Origin: Pigoraptor chileana
Taxonomy: Eukaryota > Opisthokonta > Filasterea
Length of the DNA stretch: 27,872 bases
Reading direction: 5' to 3'
Assembly: GCA_943704495.1 (NCBI GenBank)
Contig: CALSCR010004119.1
Coordinates: 1-27,872 of the forward strand
Every line of letters begins with the position of its first letter. Within the stretch, counting starts at the first letter, position 1. Shown here piece by piece: positions 1-11,763 of this stretch. Made by a program: the position numbers and the translations under genes. A model generated the notes under the pieces. That model had not been told where the DNA came from. It did no database searches and saw only the letters and a list, made by a program, of their open reading frames with translations.

Positions 1-260
1 CCATCCATCCGTACATCTGCTTCTGCGTCAGATGTGCTATGCGGCTTTATGTCTCTCTCTCTTTCTCTCTCTCTCGCTCTCTCTTGTGGAGTCGGTGGTC
101 GAAAAACGCACAGTGCATCAACTCTCTTCCACTATGCCGCCCCCGGTTCGGTTTTCTGCGCAATCGCTTGTCGTTGCCGAATGTGGCTCTGTCATGTATC
201 CGCAACACCTCAATATTTGCTAACCCTGAAGAAATTCCGTTTTGGTATTTCCCGCTGCAG
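1..260 (+). other. 3' part of an intron of the asparagine synthetase gene
   Basis: No exon can be supported here. The stretch ends in a 3' splice site (CTGCAG at 255-260) directly before conserved asparagine synthetase coding sequence. It carries a CT microsatellite (about 51-84) followed by a fragment of the interspersed repeat described separately (83-125). Several overlapping short ORFs cross it, but none resembles the amidotransferase N-terminus that must lie further left. Confidence 0.65.
83..125 (+). repeat. Head fragment of the interspersed ~50-bp element
   Basis: Bases 83-97 read CTTGTGGAGTCGGTG, identical over 15 bases to the head of the type B copy at 26823. The remainder diverges and matches neither type well. 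It follows a CT tract, as other copies do, and lies in the sense orientation of the ASNS intron. Confidence 0.5.
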
Positions 261-2948
261 TATCTTGAGTCTGGGGACCAGTTTTGCGACCGTTTGGATG
301 GAGACTTTTCGTTTGTTGTGTTTGACACGCGGGACAACTCTTACATTGTTGCCCGCGATGCCATCGGAGTCACGTGTCTCTATCAGGTGCGTGTGTGTGT
401 CAGTGTGGATGGGTAGGCATTTTTGCGTAATGGCGTGTTTGTGACATCACTAAGCGTATACGTCGCGCCTATTTTGTTCGTCGATCGTCTCTTTGGTATG
501 CTTACTCTGCAATCTGTGCGTGTGTGTGTTTGTATGTACGTGTGGGTGGCGATCGCTGTGCAGGGATGGGGCAAGGACGGATCTGTATGGTTTGCGTCGG
601 AAATGAAGGCATTGAAGGACCACTGCGAACGCATTGAGGCATTCCCCCCGGTGAGAGATTGGTTTGTTTTGTTGTGTTTGTTGTTTGTGTTTGTTACTGC
701 ATGGCCATGATGATGATCATTACTGTCGTCATTCGCGTTTACGTACATGCATCTATATCTTGCGTGCATTGTGCGTAATTGTGGATGTGTCTGTGTACTG
801 TGTGTCGGAAGTTGATCTGGACTTTTTTTTGTTTCTCTCTCTGTACCAACGCTGACCATCCTTTTATAAAACACACGCATTCTCTCTCTCAATCTCTCTC
901 GCTCTCTCTCTTACACACATGCATCGCACGCACAGGGCTATGTCTTTTCAAGCAAGACGGGCATGCGTCGCTATTACTCGCCAAAGTGGATTGACGAAAA
1001 CCTCATTCCCACAAGGCCGGTCGATCTGAAGCAACTTCGCGAGTCTTTTGAGCGTGCTGTTGTCAAGCGGCTGATGTGCGACGTGCCGTACGGTGTCCTT
1101 CTCTCGGGCGGCCTCGATTCGAGTCTTGTGGCATCCATTGCGCAGCGACACGCCCGCAGCAAGAACGAGGTGCGCAATGTGTCTGTTTCTGTTCTGTGTT
1201 TGTATGTTTGTTGTGTGTCCATCTGTTAGTCAAGCAAACTCAACCCTTTTCTGCCAACTGCACAAATGCGTTCATTTCTTTCAACTCGAAATATACCTCT
1301 CCCAATTGGCATTGCATTGTTCCGCACATCCTGCTGCATGCACGCATCGTCCTCTAGGCACCCGAGCACAGCATTGACTGGTGGCCGCGCCTCCACTCTT
1401 TTGCGATCGGCCTCAAGGGCGCCCCCGACCTCAAGGCCGCTCGATCAGTGGCGGACTTTCTCGGCACGGCGCACCACGAGTTCCACTTTACGGTTGACGA
1501 TGGTCTCGATGCCTTGCGACAGGTGTGTGTGTGTGTGTTTGTGACAGAGTGCATATATGTCTTTGAGTCGGTGTGTCGGTGTGTGTCGGTGCTAGCCATT
1601 AGCAATGTGTGTCTCTTACCTTTTTGTTTTTGCGAATGCGATAAACCTTAGATCTGTGAAGTCGGAAATTGATTTTCCGAAGTACATTTTACATTTCCTA
1701 TGCATTTCACACTTCGTTTGTATGAATGTGCCGCTTACCGCGCGTGTGCATGTATGGTGTGTGTGTGTGTGATATAGGTCATCTATCACCTTGAGACGTA
1801 CGACACTACGACAGTGCGTGCGAGCACACCGATGTTTCTGTTGAGCCGGAAGATCAAAGCAACGGGCGTCAAGATGGTGTTGTCGGGAGAGGGAAGCGAC
1901 GAGATCTTTGGAGGTGCGAGGCTCGAATGTTTTCGTTCATCTGTGTGTGTGTGCATGATTGTCTATTCATGTGTGCGTTTGTATCTGCATCTTTGTGGAT
2001 TATTGTATTTCAAAAGTGCGTTGCGTGTCTGTGTGCCTTTCGCATGCTCTTTGATTGTCTTTTTTTTTGCCGAGTAGGTTCACTGAAATGCTATTATTAT
2101 GTTCATCGACGGTTATTTGCTGTTTATGACACTGACGCGCGGACACGCACACACTCAGGCTACCTCTACTTCCACAAGGCACCGTCGGCGGAGGAGTTTC
2201 ACAAGGAGACGGTGAAGCGAGTGCTGAATTTGCACACTGCAGACTGCCTCCGCGCGAACAAGAGCACCATGGCGTGGGGCTTGGAGGCCCGAGTCCCGTT
2301 TCTCGACAAGGCCTTCCTGGACACGTCCATGGACATTGATCCCAAGGAGAAACTGCACGTGACCGGACGCATTGAAAAGTACATTATGCGCGCTGCGTTC
2401 GACACCCCAGAGGACCCGTACCTTCCCCGCGAAATTTTGTGGCGTCAGAAGGAGCAGTTTTCCGATGGAGTCGGATACAGCTGGATAGGTGAGTGCCCTT
2501 TTTTTAATTGTTTGATTGTGTGTGTATGGGTGGTGGGTGGTGGGCGTATGTTTCGTGTGTGTGCATGCACGCAACGGCGGAAACAAATACAAACAAATAC
2601 AAGCACATCATGCAAGCACCAAACCCCTCACACGCAACCACACACATACCCATCGGACGCCTCCCACGTGCAGACGGTCTCAAGGCCAACGCAGAAAAGT
2701 CTGTGTCGGACGACGAGTTTTCAAAAGCGGCGGCACTTTTTCCGGTGGACACGCCCAAGACAAAGGAGGCGTTTTACTATCGGTCGATATTTGCGTCGAT
2801 GTTTCCGCAGGAGTCTGCGCGTGCGACAGTTGTGAACTGGGTGCCCAAGACAGAGTGGGGCTGCAACGCCGATCCCTCTGGTCGCGCGCAGGCCGTCCAC
2901 CTCGCGGCACTCGACACCCCCGCGCCCGCTGACGGCCTTACTCGCTGA
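261..2948 (+). CDS. ASNS: Asparagine synthetase (glutamine-hydrolysing), 5' partial
   Basis: Makes asparagine from aspartate, glutamine and ATP in the cytosol. Seven exons are visible: 261-386, 564-650, 936-1169, 1358-1522, 1778-1913, 2159-2488 and 2674-2948, ending in TGA at 2946-2948. All junctions are GT..AG and the phases are consistent; together they encode 450 residues. The first exons give the end of the N-terminal glutaminase domain ([17 protein letters not shown], then [18 protein letters not shown]). The third holds the ATP-pyrophosphatase loop [13 protein letters not shown]. Exon 5 holds [12 protein letters not shown], exon 6 the conserved [10 protein letters not shown] and [15 protein letters not shown]. 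The family is usually 550-590 residues, so about 120 N-terminal residues, including the catalytic Cys2, lie left of the window. Introns carry GT repeats just after the 5' splice site. The gene converges on the PAS gene. Confidence 0.97.
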
Positions 2949-3587
2949 TGAGATGTGGTCCCGTGTGTGTGTGTTTTCCGCGCGCTCTCTCTGTCTCCCG
3001 CTCTCTTTGTCCCCCACTGTGATCGAGTCGATGGGACTGTGCTGCGTCCTGTCGGCGCCGCTTTGAAGGATTATAGTCCATGTGTGGCGCCCATCGTCCC
3101 CACAGTGGGAGACCACAGCGCTCTAAATATTCGTCGTAATACACGTGGATGCAGTGGCAAAATAGTCCACTTGAATTACCCTCCATTTGTATCTTTCACT
3201 CCTTCCGTCGCACACATTGTTCTGTCTGCCCATTGCAAAATTGTTTTGACAGAACGACAGTCGTGTTTTGGGGGTTTGATTTCACCGTTCATTTGTTGAT
3301 TGATGGCCACCTCTCCTTGCTGTGGGACAACACAACAACAAAGACATACACGCATAGTATGCATGGCGTCAAATACCACGGCACAAACAGGCATATACAC
3401 GTAAAACACACGCAAAACACGCAAAACACACACACATGCACGCTTGATATATATTACAAGCATCCACATTTCTTTTCATGTGGGTTGATAAACAAGAAAA
3501 TCGTAATAGCAACAACCAGCACAAACACGCGCGCAGAGACACGCAAAAACACACACAAACGCACAAGGCAGAGTCCCGACGCCAACC
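2949..3587. other. Convergent 3' intergenic region between ASNS and the PAS gene
   Basis: 639 bp between the two stop codons. It contains CT-rich and AC-rich stretches (for example 3395-3435 and 3525-3570) and short spurious ORFs. No canonical AATAAA was found close after either stop codon, and no RNA gene was recognised. Confidence 0.6.
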
Positions 3588-6500
3588 TCACAGCTCGTGC
3601 TGGAAGTAGTGGCGGATGGACCCGTGGTTCTCGAGGAGTTCGGTTGGAATGAGCATCAGCAGCATGCGCGAATTCTTGATCTGCTTGTCAATCGCCCGCG
3701 ACAACGGCAGGTAAAACACGGCAAACACAACAAACATAATCACATTGACCACAATCGCCGCAATTTCAGAGTTCTTTTGGAAGCTTTGTACGTTTTGCGT
3801 CGCAGAGTCGGCAAGATTGGTGGTCGATGCAATCGTCGCCGCGCTGAGATAGTGGAACAGGAGATCACGCACAAACACCATCTCATCGCTGTTGAGCGCA
3901 TCGTATGTGTCCGCTGCTGCCATGGGTCGGGGGACGGTCGACAGCGACAGCATCATGGACTCGCACGTGTCGAGGAAGGCGCGGAGTGCAACATCAAGCC
4001 CCTTTGTCATAATGCCGCCCGCAAAGGTCTCGCATCCGGGTGCCGAAATGTAGTTGCATGCATCGCCAAAGAGTATGGACGATTGTCCAGACAACCGCGC
4101 GAGTCCCGGGGTTCCCATGGACACGTTGCCAAACAGCAGGCCATCGTGCACCCACCGCGCCTCGTCAATCAGCGCAAGACTGCGCACGGTGGCGTTACCG
4201 AGAGCATACGCATCCCCCGCCGCAGCGCACTCGCGCGTGAAATAAAAGACCTCCCCGAGCAGATATTCTCGGGTTCCAGACCACATCACGTTGGGCCCTG
4301 CATTGTCCGTGTCCCAAATGACCTGGTCCGCCAGGATACCCACCGCAACAAAGTACCCGACACAAATGGGCACAAAGATGAGCGCCTTTATGATCCACCA
4401 CCGCTGCTGCACGATCATGTTGCCCAGCGTCCGCCACCACCGATGCGGATTTGACATCTTCTTGGCTTGGTGGTGGTGTCGCCCACCCTTTCCGCGGGAT
4501 CGCTTCTCGTGCGATGCACGCACGGGCGTTGCCGCCGCGTGGTTGCCGGGCGAATTCGACCCCGCCGCCGCCGCCGCACGCAGCCCTTGCGCAAGCTTCT
4601 GCATCTCATCATAGTCGGCATCCTCCTTGACAGACTTCCCTGACACGTGCCGCCGCGATGCAGACATGTGGCTCTCCATGGTCGCCGCGGAATGCTGCGA
4701 TTTCTCGTCGTTGAAGCCGTCGTCGCTCAGGTCAGCGTCGTCGTTAAATTCGCTCACAAGAGCCTCGAACCGCTCCGTCGCCTGCGCAGACGCCTGGCGC
4801 ACAGACTCCCGGGGGATCTCGAGGAACAGCCCCAGCATCTTGCCCATCCGGTTATTCGCCATGATCAGCGCCGGTGCCATCAGCCCAAACCCAAGAAAAA
4901 TAATGCACGTAAACGGCGTCCATATTATGATGTCTGCAATGCTCATAAACGAGTTGGCATAGTCGTTGATCTGCTGTCCGTACATCAGCGTCGTCGTCTC
5001 GATCGCCACAATGAGGTAGTCAAAGGAGTTGGCGAGGACATACCACACGTTGAAGTTGGCCGTGGAATTCACCTGCGCTTCGGGCAGTTGTGCCACAAGC
5101 GACGACGCCGTCACAAACGAGCCAATCTCCTGGATCAGCGAGCCGATTCGTTTTGTGATGACGGCATTGATTTTTGTGACAAACGGAATTGTGCGGAGTG
5201 AATAAAACGCCAGGACATCTCCACGTAGGCACCGTCCGCCGTCAAATAGTGTCGACGCAATCGAAGCCACGTCTGACGTGGCATTCACCAGGATCGACAT
5301 GTCTTCCGCGCGGGGTTCAAGGGTCGCGTTGAGCATGTTTGAGGAGAGCAGTTCGAGAGAGCGGGTGACAACGGCAATCTCTGCAATATCCCTTCGCTGT
5401 TGGCTGCTCGACACTGTGCAGTCAATGCTCTGTTTGTAGTCGCGCCCGTAGCTGCTGAGGACGAGCGTAATGATAATCGAGGCGGCCAATATGCACACCA
5501 TTACAACCAAAATGCCAAAGACAAGCAGGACGCTTTCCTTAGACCGCTTTTTGTTGCGCGTGGAAATCGCGCGCAGTGCCTTTTCGTGTGGCGTGACACT
5601 CGACACGCGAGAAGACGAGACACTTCCCTCGTGCTCGTCGTCTTCGTATGCGCCGTACTTCTCGTCCATGCTGTTGTCCTTCATTGCATTCTCCTTCTTC
5701 TTGAACAGGGCGCCCAATCCTCCCTGGTCCTTACCCGGGCCTCCGCCGTTCGCCCCTCGCGCAGAATCGACGCTGAGACGCACCGCTTCCACTGACACGT
5801 TCGTGCTGCTTCCTTTTCTCCCGCGCGCATAGCCATCGCTGTTGTTGTTGTTGTCGTCGCTGTCGTTGGCAACATTCGAGTCCGCCCCATCCGAATCTTC
5901 AAAGTGAACGTTAACCGGGGCTTCCTTGTTGCGCCGAGGGTGCATCTCCATAGAGTCCATCGACCCCTTCGACTCCTTCCCCTTCGACGGCACGCTCTCC
6001 CTGCTGCCCCGCCCGAGTGCCTGTGCGGCGCTCATTGGATTGTTCTCTGAATCGTCACCGTCGCCCTCGTGGTATTCAATCACACCATACTTGTCCGGTG
6101 CAGAGTATCCTCCGTCGAGCAGCGCGGCACCGCTTCGTGGGCCGTCGTCTTCATCCGGGACTGCCCCAAACAGACGCGCCGTGGCCTCGCGAATCGCACG
6201 TGACGTCGCATCCTCGCCGCTCTGTCCGACGCCAGCAGCGGGTGCGGCAGCCTCAAGGGGCGGCGGGCGACGCGACGGCGGAGGCGTATGCGGCTGTGTG
6301 CGACGAATGGGCGTGTCTTCCATTGTCTTCGGACGGGACGAGGACGAGGACGAGGCAGGTGCCGGTGCCAGTGTTGGTGCTGCCACTGCCGCGTGTATGA
6401 CCTCCGCCCCCAAGTCGGCCACAATGTACCCTCCCGTCAGTGGCTCTGCGTCAGCGAGTGACGGAATCGGTGGAAATGACGCCATCGCCGCGCGAATGGC

Positions 6501-9360
6501 CGCGGAAATAGCATCGGCGGTTGCAGTTGCCGCATTCGAAGCCTGCGCCACAGTCCCTCCCTCCCCGTGGAGCGCCGTCGCGGTAATGTCCGTTGTGAGC
6601 GCATTGAACGACGAGTGGCCGTCCAAAGTGGGCCGCGTGCGTGTGTCAATCACGCACTCGGCAGAGAGGCGCAGAATGCTAAAGTCGTCTCCGTGGACGT
6701 TCCAGGGCTTTGAGTTGATGTGGATGTCGTAAATTCCGCTCGTGAGGCGTTGTCGGAGCGCGATTTCTTCGGTTTTGCCGTTGAAAGTCGACGGAGTCTC
6801 GTTCAGCCACGATCCAATATGAATTGCGCCCGTCAGAAGCATGTCAGCACGCGACCCAAACAGCTCGGCGCACCCGGATGTGCACCCGATGATGCCGTCG
6901 TTCTTGTCCAGGAGAATAAAGTGGTCGCTCGTCACAAAAGGAATGAGCGCCGCAATGAATATCGCACCCTTCTTGTCATCAAACACCTGCTTCACGACAA
7001 TGGTCACCGGAACGAGGTGTCCCGACTTGTGCAGGCCGAGAACGAACCGCCGCGCCACAATCTCGCTGTCCGCCTCTGTGTCAGCATTCCCCTTGTCGAC
7101 AGTGTCGCGAATGATCTGGTTGTGGTGCTCTGCCATTGCACGCGGGATGATCGTGTTAATGGATCGCCCGAGCAATTCGGCGCGCTTGAATCCAAACAGA
7201 CGCAGTGCAAGCTGGTTCGTGTCCACAACCTCGCCTTCTCGGCCCACCTCGCAGCTGATGGAAATCGTCGCGTTTTGGTCGGTAAACAGCTGCGTTGACG
7301 AGAGTTCTGTCGATTGCGACACCTGCATCTCTTCAAGCTCGTCTGCACGAACGAGGAGGTCCTCTCCGTAGCGCGCATCCTTGGCAGAGTATATGAGGAA
7401 CCCGGCATACATGCGCAGCACCTGCGGCGACGTCGCGTTCGTGCGCATCAACCGTTCGTAGCTGTCGCGTGCCACAGACAACGCCATGCTGATCTTCAGG
7501 CCCGTCGCATACAAACGCTTCGTATCGGGCCTCGTCTCTGCCAACTCCTTCCAGAAAAGCATCTGAAAGTGTGCAGCACGTCTGTCGTATTTTCGCGCGT
7601 CACGCATGTCCCTCTGGAAGGTGACGTATGCAATGGCGTCCATGCTGTTCTTGTTGAACGCCGCGTCCTCCGTTAGCATTTTGCGCATGCGATACACAAT
7701 AAACTGCTCATCCAACTGCGGGTGAAAGTCGTCCGCGGCCTTGACAAACTCGGTGAGAGCGAGATTGCGCTTGCGTGTCGAGTGGAGATGAAACTGGCCC
7801 CAGAAGATGTGGATGAGAGACGACTCGTGGAAGCGCTTCACGGCTTCCTGGAACCATCCGTTGATTTCCCTTACAAACGCCGTCTTGTCAAATCCCTCGC
7901 GCGTGCACTGGTCCACCGACTTGCGCAGACATCCCGCCTGCTCCAAGTGGAACCGAATCTTGAGCTCGACTTCAAAGGGGCTGCGACACTGCTTGATAGT
8001 CTTGGCAAGCACCATCTTCTTTCTTGCCTCGAGGGCCTTGAGAGCAACCCACGCAACAACGGGCGAAAACAAAAAGAAAAACAGCGCAGCCTGGCTCTTG
8101 GACTCGTCGTTTGTGATCTTGGTCACGACGAGGCACAGGCTCGCAAAGGCGTAAATCCACGTTGCGACGACGCGGAGTTGCCCGAAAAAGTAGCGGTGGT
8201 ACGGGGCATACCATGTAAAGAGAAAAGCGGACAGCATGCTCGCAATGACGCACGACCCAACGAGAACCCACGTGCTGTGCACAAGCTCAAAGACAATGGC
8301 GAGGTATATGCGCATCGACACGTACATCAGGTCGACGCGCGCGTGCGGGCGGCTCAGATGCACCTTGCGGGTGGGATCTTGCTCGAAAAAGTTGGTGGCG
8401 ACGAGCAACGCAAAGCAGATGAAGCACGTGCCGACGACGAGAGCCAACACCTGCGTAACGAAGAGAATGGCAGACGCCAGACAAAGAATTAGAAAGATGT
8501 AGGATTCAAGTCAGTGTCATGGGCGCTGTGCCCATGGACTCCACAACAAATAGAGAGAGAGAGTGAGAGAGAGTGAGAGAGAGAGATGGTGTGCCAAGAG
8601 AGGATTTCGCGGGGAATTGTTCAGAAAATTCCCGTCAGCAAGACACAATGCGCACACAAAGTTATGGCAAGCACAGTCCCCGGCTATCCGAAATGCACAC
8701 ACACACCCACGCACGCACGCATACACACACACACGCACACGCACACGAGCAGACGTCACAATGTGCGAAACAGCAAGTGATTCGACTCCCTCTTTACCTT
8801 GTAAAAAAGATCGAGGCCGCCCGCCCAGCATTGATCCACGCCGTCGCACGAGAGCATGCTTGCCATAATGGCGACAAACGGAATGCTGAGCACGGTGGTG
8901 ATGAGGCCGCCAAAGGCACGGAGGATCTTCAAGAGCCACAAAAAGCGGTACTTGTCCCTTGAGAACGAATACGCTGTGAACGCAACATCCGCGAGAATCA
9001 ATACGACAATAATGACAATCACGTAGAATGTCGGCTTGCTTGACCGCACATAGGTCTCGGGGACAAAGATGCGGAGAAACTGCTCAAACCATGATGCTTG
9101 GTTGCTGTTCCACGGAAAGTGGTGGTATGCAAAGGGGAACGCGAGATCCTGTAGTGTTGATGTGTGTGTGTGCGTGTGTGGGTGTGTCGGTGTGTCGGTG
9201 AAATTCCGACGAATGTTCAATAGTATATATCAGTGAATATTGTTGGCCAAGCTCTGTTAAGATTGCGAAAAACAAGTGTCATGACACAGACAGACAAACA
9301 TGGGAAAGCATACTAAGGAAGCTATAAGACTAGTGTACCAATAGCAGCAGCAGCAGCAGC

Positions 9361-9392
<32 letters not shown>

Positions 9393-9583
9393 GCGCGCAC
9401 CTGAAAGAACTCGACGATCATTTCAAACATGACGAGCCACAGTGGTCGCCTTGTCTCCTTGAGCATAACAAACAAAACACCAAACAGCCCGTTTTTGAGC
9501 TTTGCGACGACACTCGACCGCTTTCCCTCCATTCCATCGTGCGACTCGTCGCCGCTGACGCTGCGCAGCTCTTGTCGATCCAT
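3588..9583 (-). CDS. Large multi-membrane PAS-domain protein, tmcB-like
   Basis: Three exons on the minus strand: 9583-9401, 9148-8798 and 8450-3588, all phase 0, giving 1798 residues. The ATG at 9583 starts MDRQELRSVSG. The N-terminal third holds about seven membrane segments with the family-typical FVPETY, then ARPHARVD-like SRPHARVDLMY. Helical TPR-like sequence follows (about 330-560), then a PAS domain (about 578-680: TNQLALRLFGFKRAELLGRS). A long Ala/Ser/Pro/Asp-rich disordered linker runs to about 1150. Two sensor-like modules follow, each a pair of membrane helices around a 160-190 residue extracellular segment with N-glycosylation sequons (helices near 1151-1176, 1348-1373, 1528-1550 and 1739-1760). 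The tail keeps RMLLMLIPTELLEN. This order is typical of tmcB-like proteins of protists and chytrids, whose function is unknown. No kinase or cyclase domain is visible. Exon 3 begins right after the only AG in the region (8452-8451). Confidence 0.9.
8496..8546 (-). repeat. Interspersed ~50-bp element, type A copy
   Basis: Lies in intron 2 of the PAS gene (8797-8451), 45 bp from the 3' splice site. Read on the gene's sense strand it begins TTGTGGAGTCCATGGGC and ends GACTTGAATCCTACATC. A CT tract lies on its 5' side (sense), and the pyrimidine-rich 3' end of the intron follows. Confidence 0.85.
9343..9390. repeat. Trinucleotide repeat (AGC)6(AAC)10 in PAS-gene intron 1
   Basis: On the sense strand the 5' splice site GTGCGCGCTT is followed at once by about ten GTT and six GCT units. 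It is untranslated because the splice donor at 9400 removes it. Confidence 0.9.
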
Positions 9584-9652
9584 TCCTCGGCGTGCAGAGC
9601 GCGGGGCCCCGTCGTCCTTCCTGTAATGCGTGCGGGGTGCGTTGTGCTTTCG

Positions 9653-9670
9653 CTTTATATATATTTAAAG
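9653..9670 (-). promoter_or_regulatory. Candidate TATA box for the PAS gene
   Basis: On the minus strand CTTTAAATATATATAAAG lies about 75 bp upstream of the ATG at 9583, in otherwise GC-rich sequence. The motif is nearly palindromic, so direction is not certain. No transcript evidence is available. Confidence 0.35.
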
Positions 9671-10549
9671 TGCGCGGAGCTGCAACTAAAACTACCGTCC
9701 ACTGTCGGTTATGCGATACAAGCATCACAGCTTCCCAAAAGCTGTTGGTGGGTTACTCTTCTTTCAGCAATTGCTCATTTGACAACAATGACTAAACGTA
9801 GCCAATAAAATGAGGCATCTAATTTTCGAGCGGTGTGGTGACATGCAAGTGGTTACAAACGCACCTTGGAATGAAAGACATGCTGAAAGTGTATTAATCC
9901 GCCCGTGGGTGCAGCATGTGACCAGCCGCGTAGACTGGCGACCTGGAATAGAACGATCAGTCTCAGAGGGTGTGTTTGCGTGTGTGCGTGTGTGTTCACA
10001 TGGACTGGGCAAGTGTTCGGCCATACGAATCCAGGTATGTAAAGAGCCACCGCCGGCGTTATTCGAGACCACGCACAGAGTGTGAGGATGCTCAAACTAC
10101 CCAATAAAAATTCCCAATTGGAATGCAATACGGCAGGCAACACAGCTATGAAAGTCGGCGAAAAAAACCGAACACCCGACCGTATTTTTTTTTCGTCGAG
10201 TGTGGAGTGGGTGATCCTGACCACAGTACTCGTAGCACCTCGCAGGAACTGAAAACAACTGCGAGGTCCGCAAAGTCATTAGTCTCATGGTCAGGAGGCG
10301 TGTGTGTCCGCGTGTGTGTTGTGTGTGTGTGTGTATGTATGAGAGAGAAAGTGTCCGCGTGTGTGTATGTGAGAGAATGTGTCCGGTGTGCGTGCGCACG
10401 GAGAGTGTGTGATGTGGACCCTGTGCTGGCGGTCACTGCAATTCGGGCGAGGCTTACCCTCCCCTCCACTCGTGCCCAGCCATGCACCCACCCGCGCACT
10501 TTAATTTGAAAATGCCCGCTAATTAGCCCACATAAATGCCCTCGCACTC

Positions 10550-10760
10550 AATATATCTCCGTAATAATAATAATAATATAAATAAATTGCAATTGTGTGT
10601 TTTTTTTGTCCCGCTTCAGTCAGTAAAAAGCCATGCGATATTATTTTAATATTTACAAAATTTTATGATCGTTTTCAATTCATTTAGAAATCAACAAATA
10701 AATAAATTTTTACGCGAAAGGTAATTTTATTTTATTTTCATTTCATTTTTTGGTTGATGA
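10550..10760. other. AT-rich island
   Basis: About 200 bp dominated by A and T, with (TAA)n, TTTTATTTTATTTTCATTT and AATAAATAAATTTTT runs, inside a roughly 50% GC neighbourhood. No ORF or RNA gene is evident. Confidence 0.7.
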
Positions 10761-11087
10761 AAAAGGTGAGAGAAAAACGGGAACGTCGCAAGTGCGAGAT
10801 TTTTCAGTGTGTGGTGAGGGCTGACGGTTACTCCCACTGTGGCAAGGGTGGAGTCGTAACATCACGCTTGCCCAGTTGGAGTTGAAATTTCAGTGGCATC
10901 ACATCCCTTTTGCCCCATATTATCACCTGCCCCGCAGCACAGTAGTAAGATACAAATAACTGATGCATGATATCTGCGCATTGTGTAGGGTGTGCTGATG
11001 CAGGATACACATAGGAATGCCGCCCGGCCGCCACCGCCGGTCAGGCGTGGCGCCGACAGATCGTGCCGCAGTTATTTAATTCGGCGG

Positions 11088-11175
11088 CGTTCATGAGAGA
11101 TACAACTCAACTACTCAACTACAACTCAACTCAACTACAACTCCACTCAACTAACCTCGTTCATGAGAGATACAA
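11088..11175. repeat. 18-bp direct repeats flanking a CAACT-rich patch
   Basis: CGTTCATGAGAGATACAA occurs at 11088-11105 and again at 11158-11175, 70 bp apart. The 52 bp between them are degenerate CAACT units. Confidence 0.85.
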
Positions 11176-11715
11176 TGTACAACTCCAACAAAATCGATGC
11201 TATCAGCAGTGCGTTGTTACAGTCCTACTGGTTCCGTCAGTCCTCTCATCGGGCTATCGGGCTGGGTCATGGTCATGGCCTTGTGCGACTGGCGCATGTT
11301 TTTTCAGTTGGCAAGTTTGGACTGTTCAAAGCGCGCAACAAGTCCTCCGACAGAGCCACAAAACGACGCACGCTGAAAACGGATTCAATCACACTCCTAG
11401 TATGAGGGTCGCATGTCCCCGTTCGTTTGGGCACACATCGGTAATGAGCGATATCAATCACTCGGCCGGCCCGGCGGCTTCAGACTGTCACGGAGGCCAT
11501 TTTCCTCTGGAGTTCCATGCAGATTTTCACCGCTCTTGTTGTGCACCTCAAACATTAAGCAGTTTACTGATTCCGGCAGGCGAATCATGTAAAAAATAGA
11601 ATGCTGACCGCCATTACCACGCAGCACACTGATACGTATGGACTCAAACGATCACCTGTTAAGACATGAAAATCGAGCGCGTGTGATTTGTGTTTTTGTT
11701 TGCATGTATATGAGA

Positions 11716-11763
11716 GATAAGACTCAAGTCAGTTTCTAAGGCAATATTCCCATGGTCTCAACA
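11716..11763 (-). repeat. Interspersed ~50-bp element, diverged type A copy (intergenic)
   Basis: The plus strand reads GACTCAAGTCAGTTTCTAAG and later CCCATGGTCTCAACAC, parallel to the type A consensus on its reverse strand (GATTCAAGTCAGTGTCTTAAG and CCCATGGACTCCACAA). Confidence 0.6.

Noticed and set aside
3597-8502. Long plus-strand ORFs opposite the PAS gene (for example 5926-6732 and 7722-8492)
   Set aside because: They are antisense shadows of the PAS coding sequence, with Arg/Ser/His-rich composition and no family motif.
11063-11599. Plus-strand ORF of 178 codons in the large intergenic gap
   Set aside because: It starts at GTG and runs through the CAACT repeat, giving low-complexity Asn/Thr/Leu sequence without any domain.
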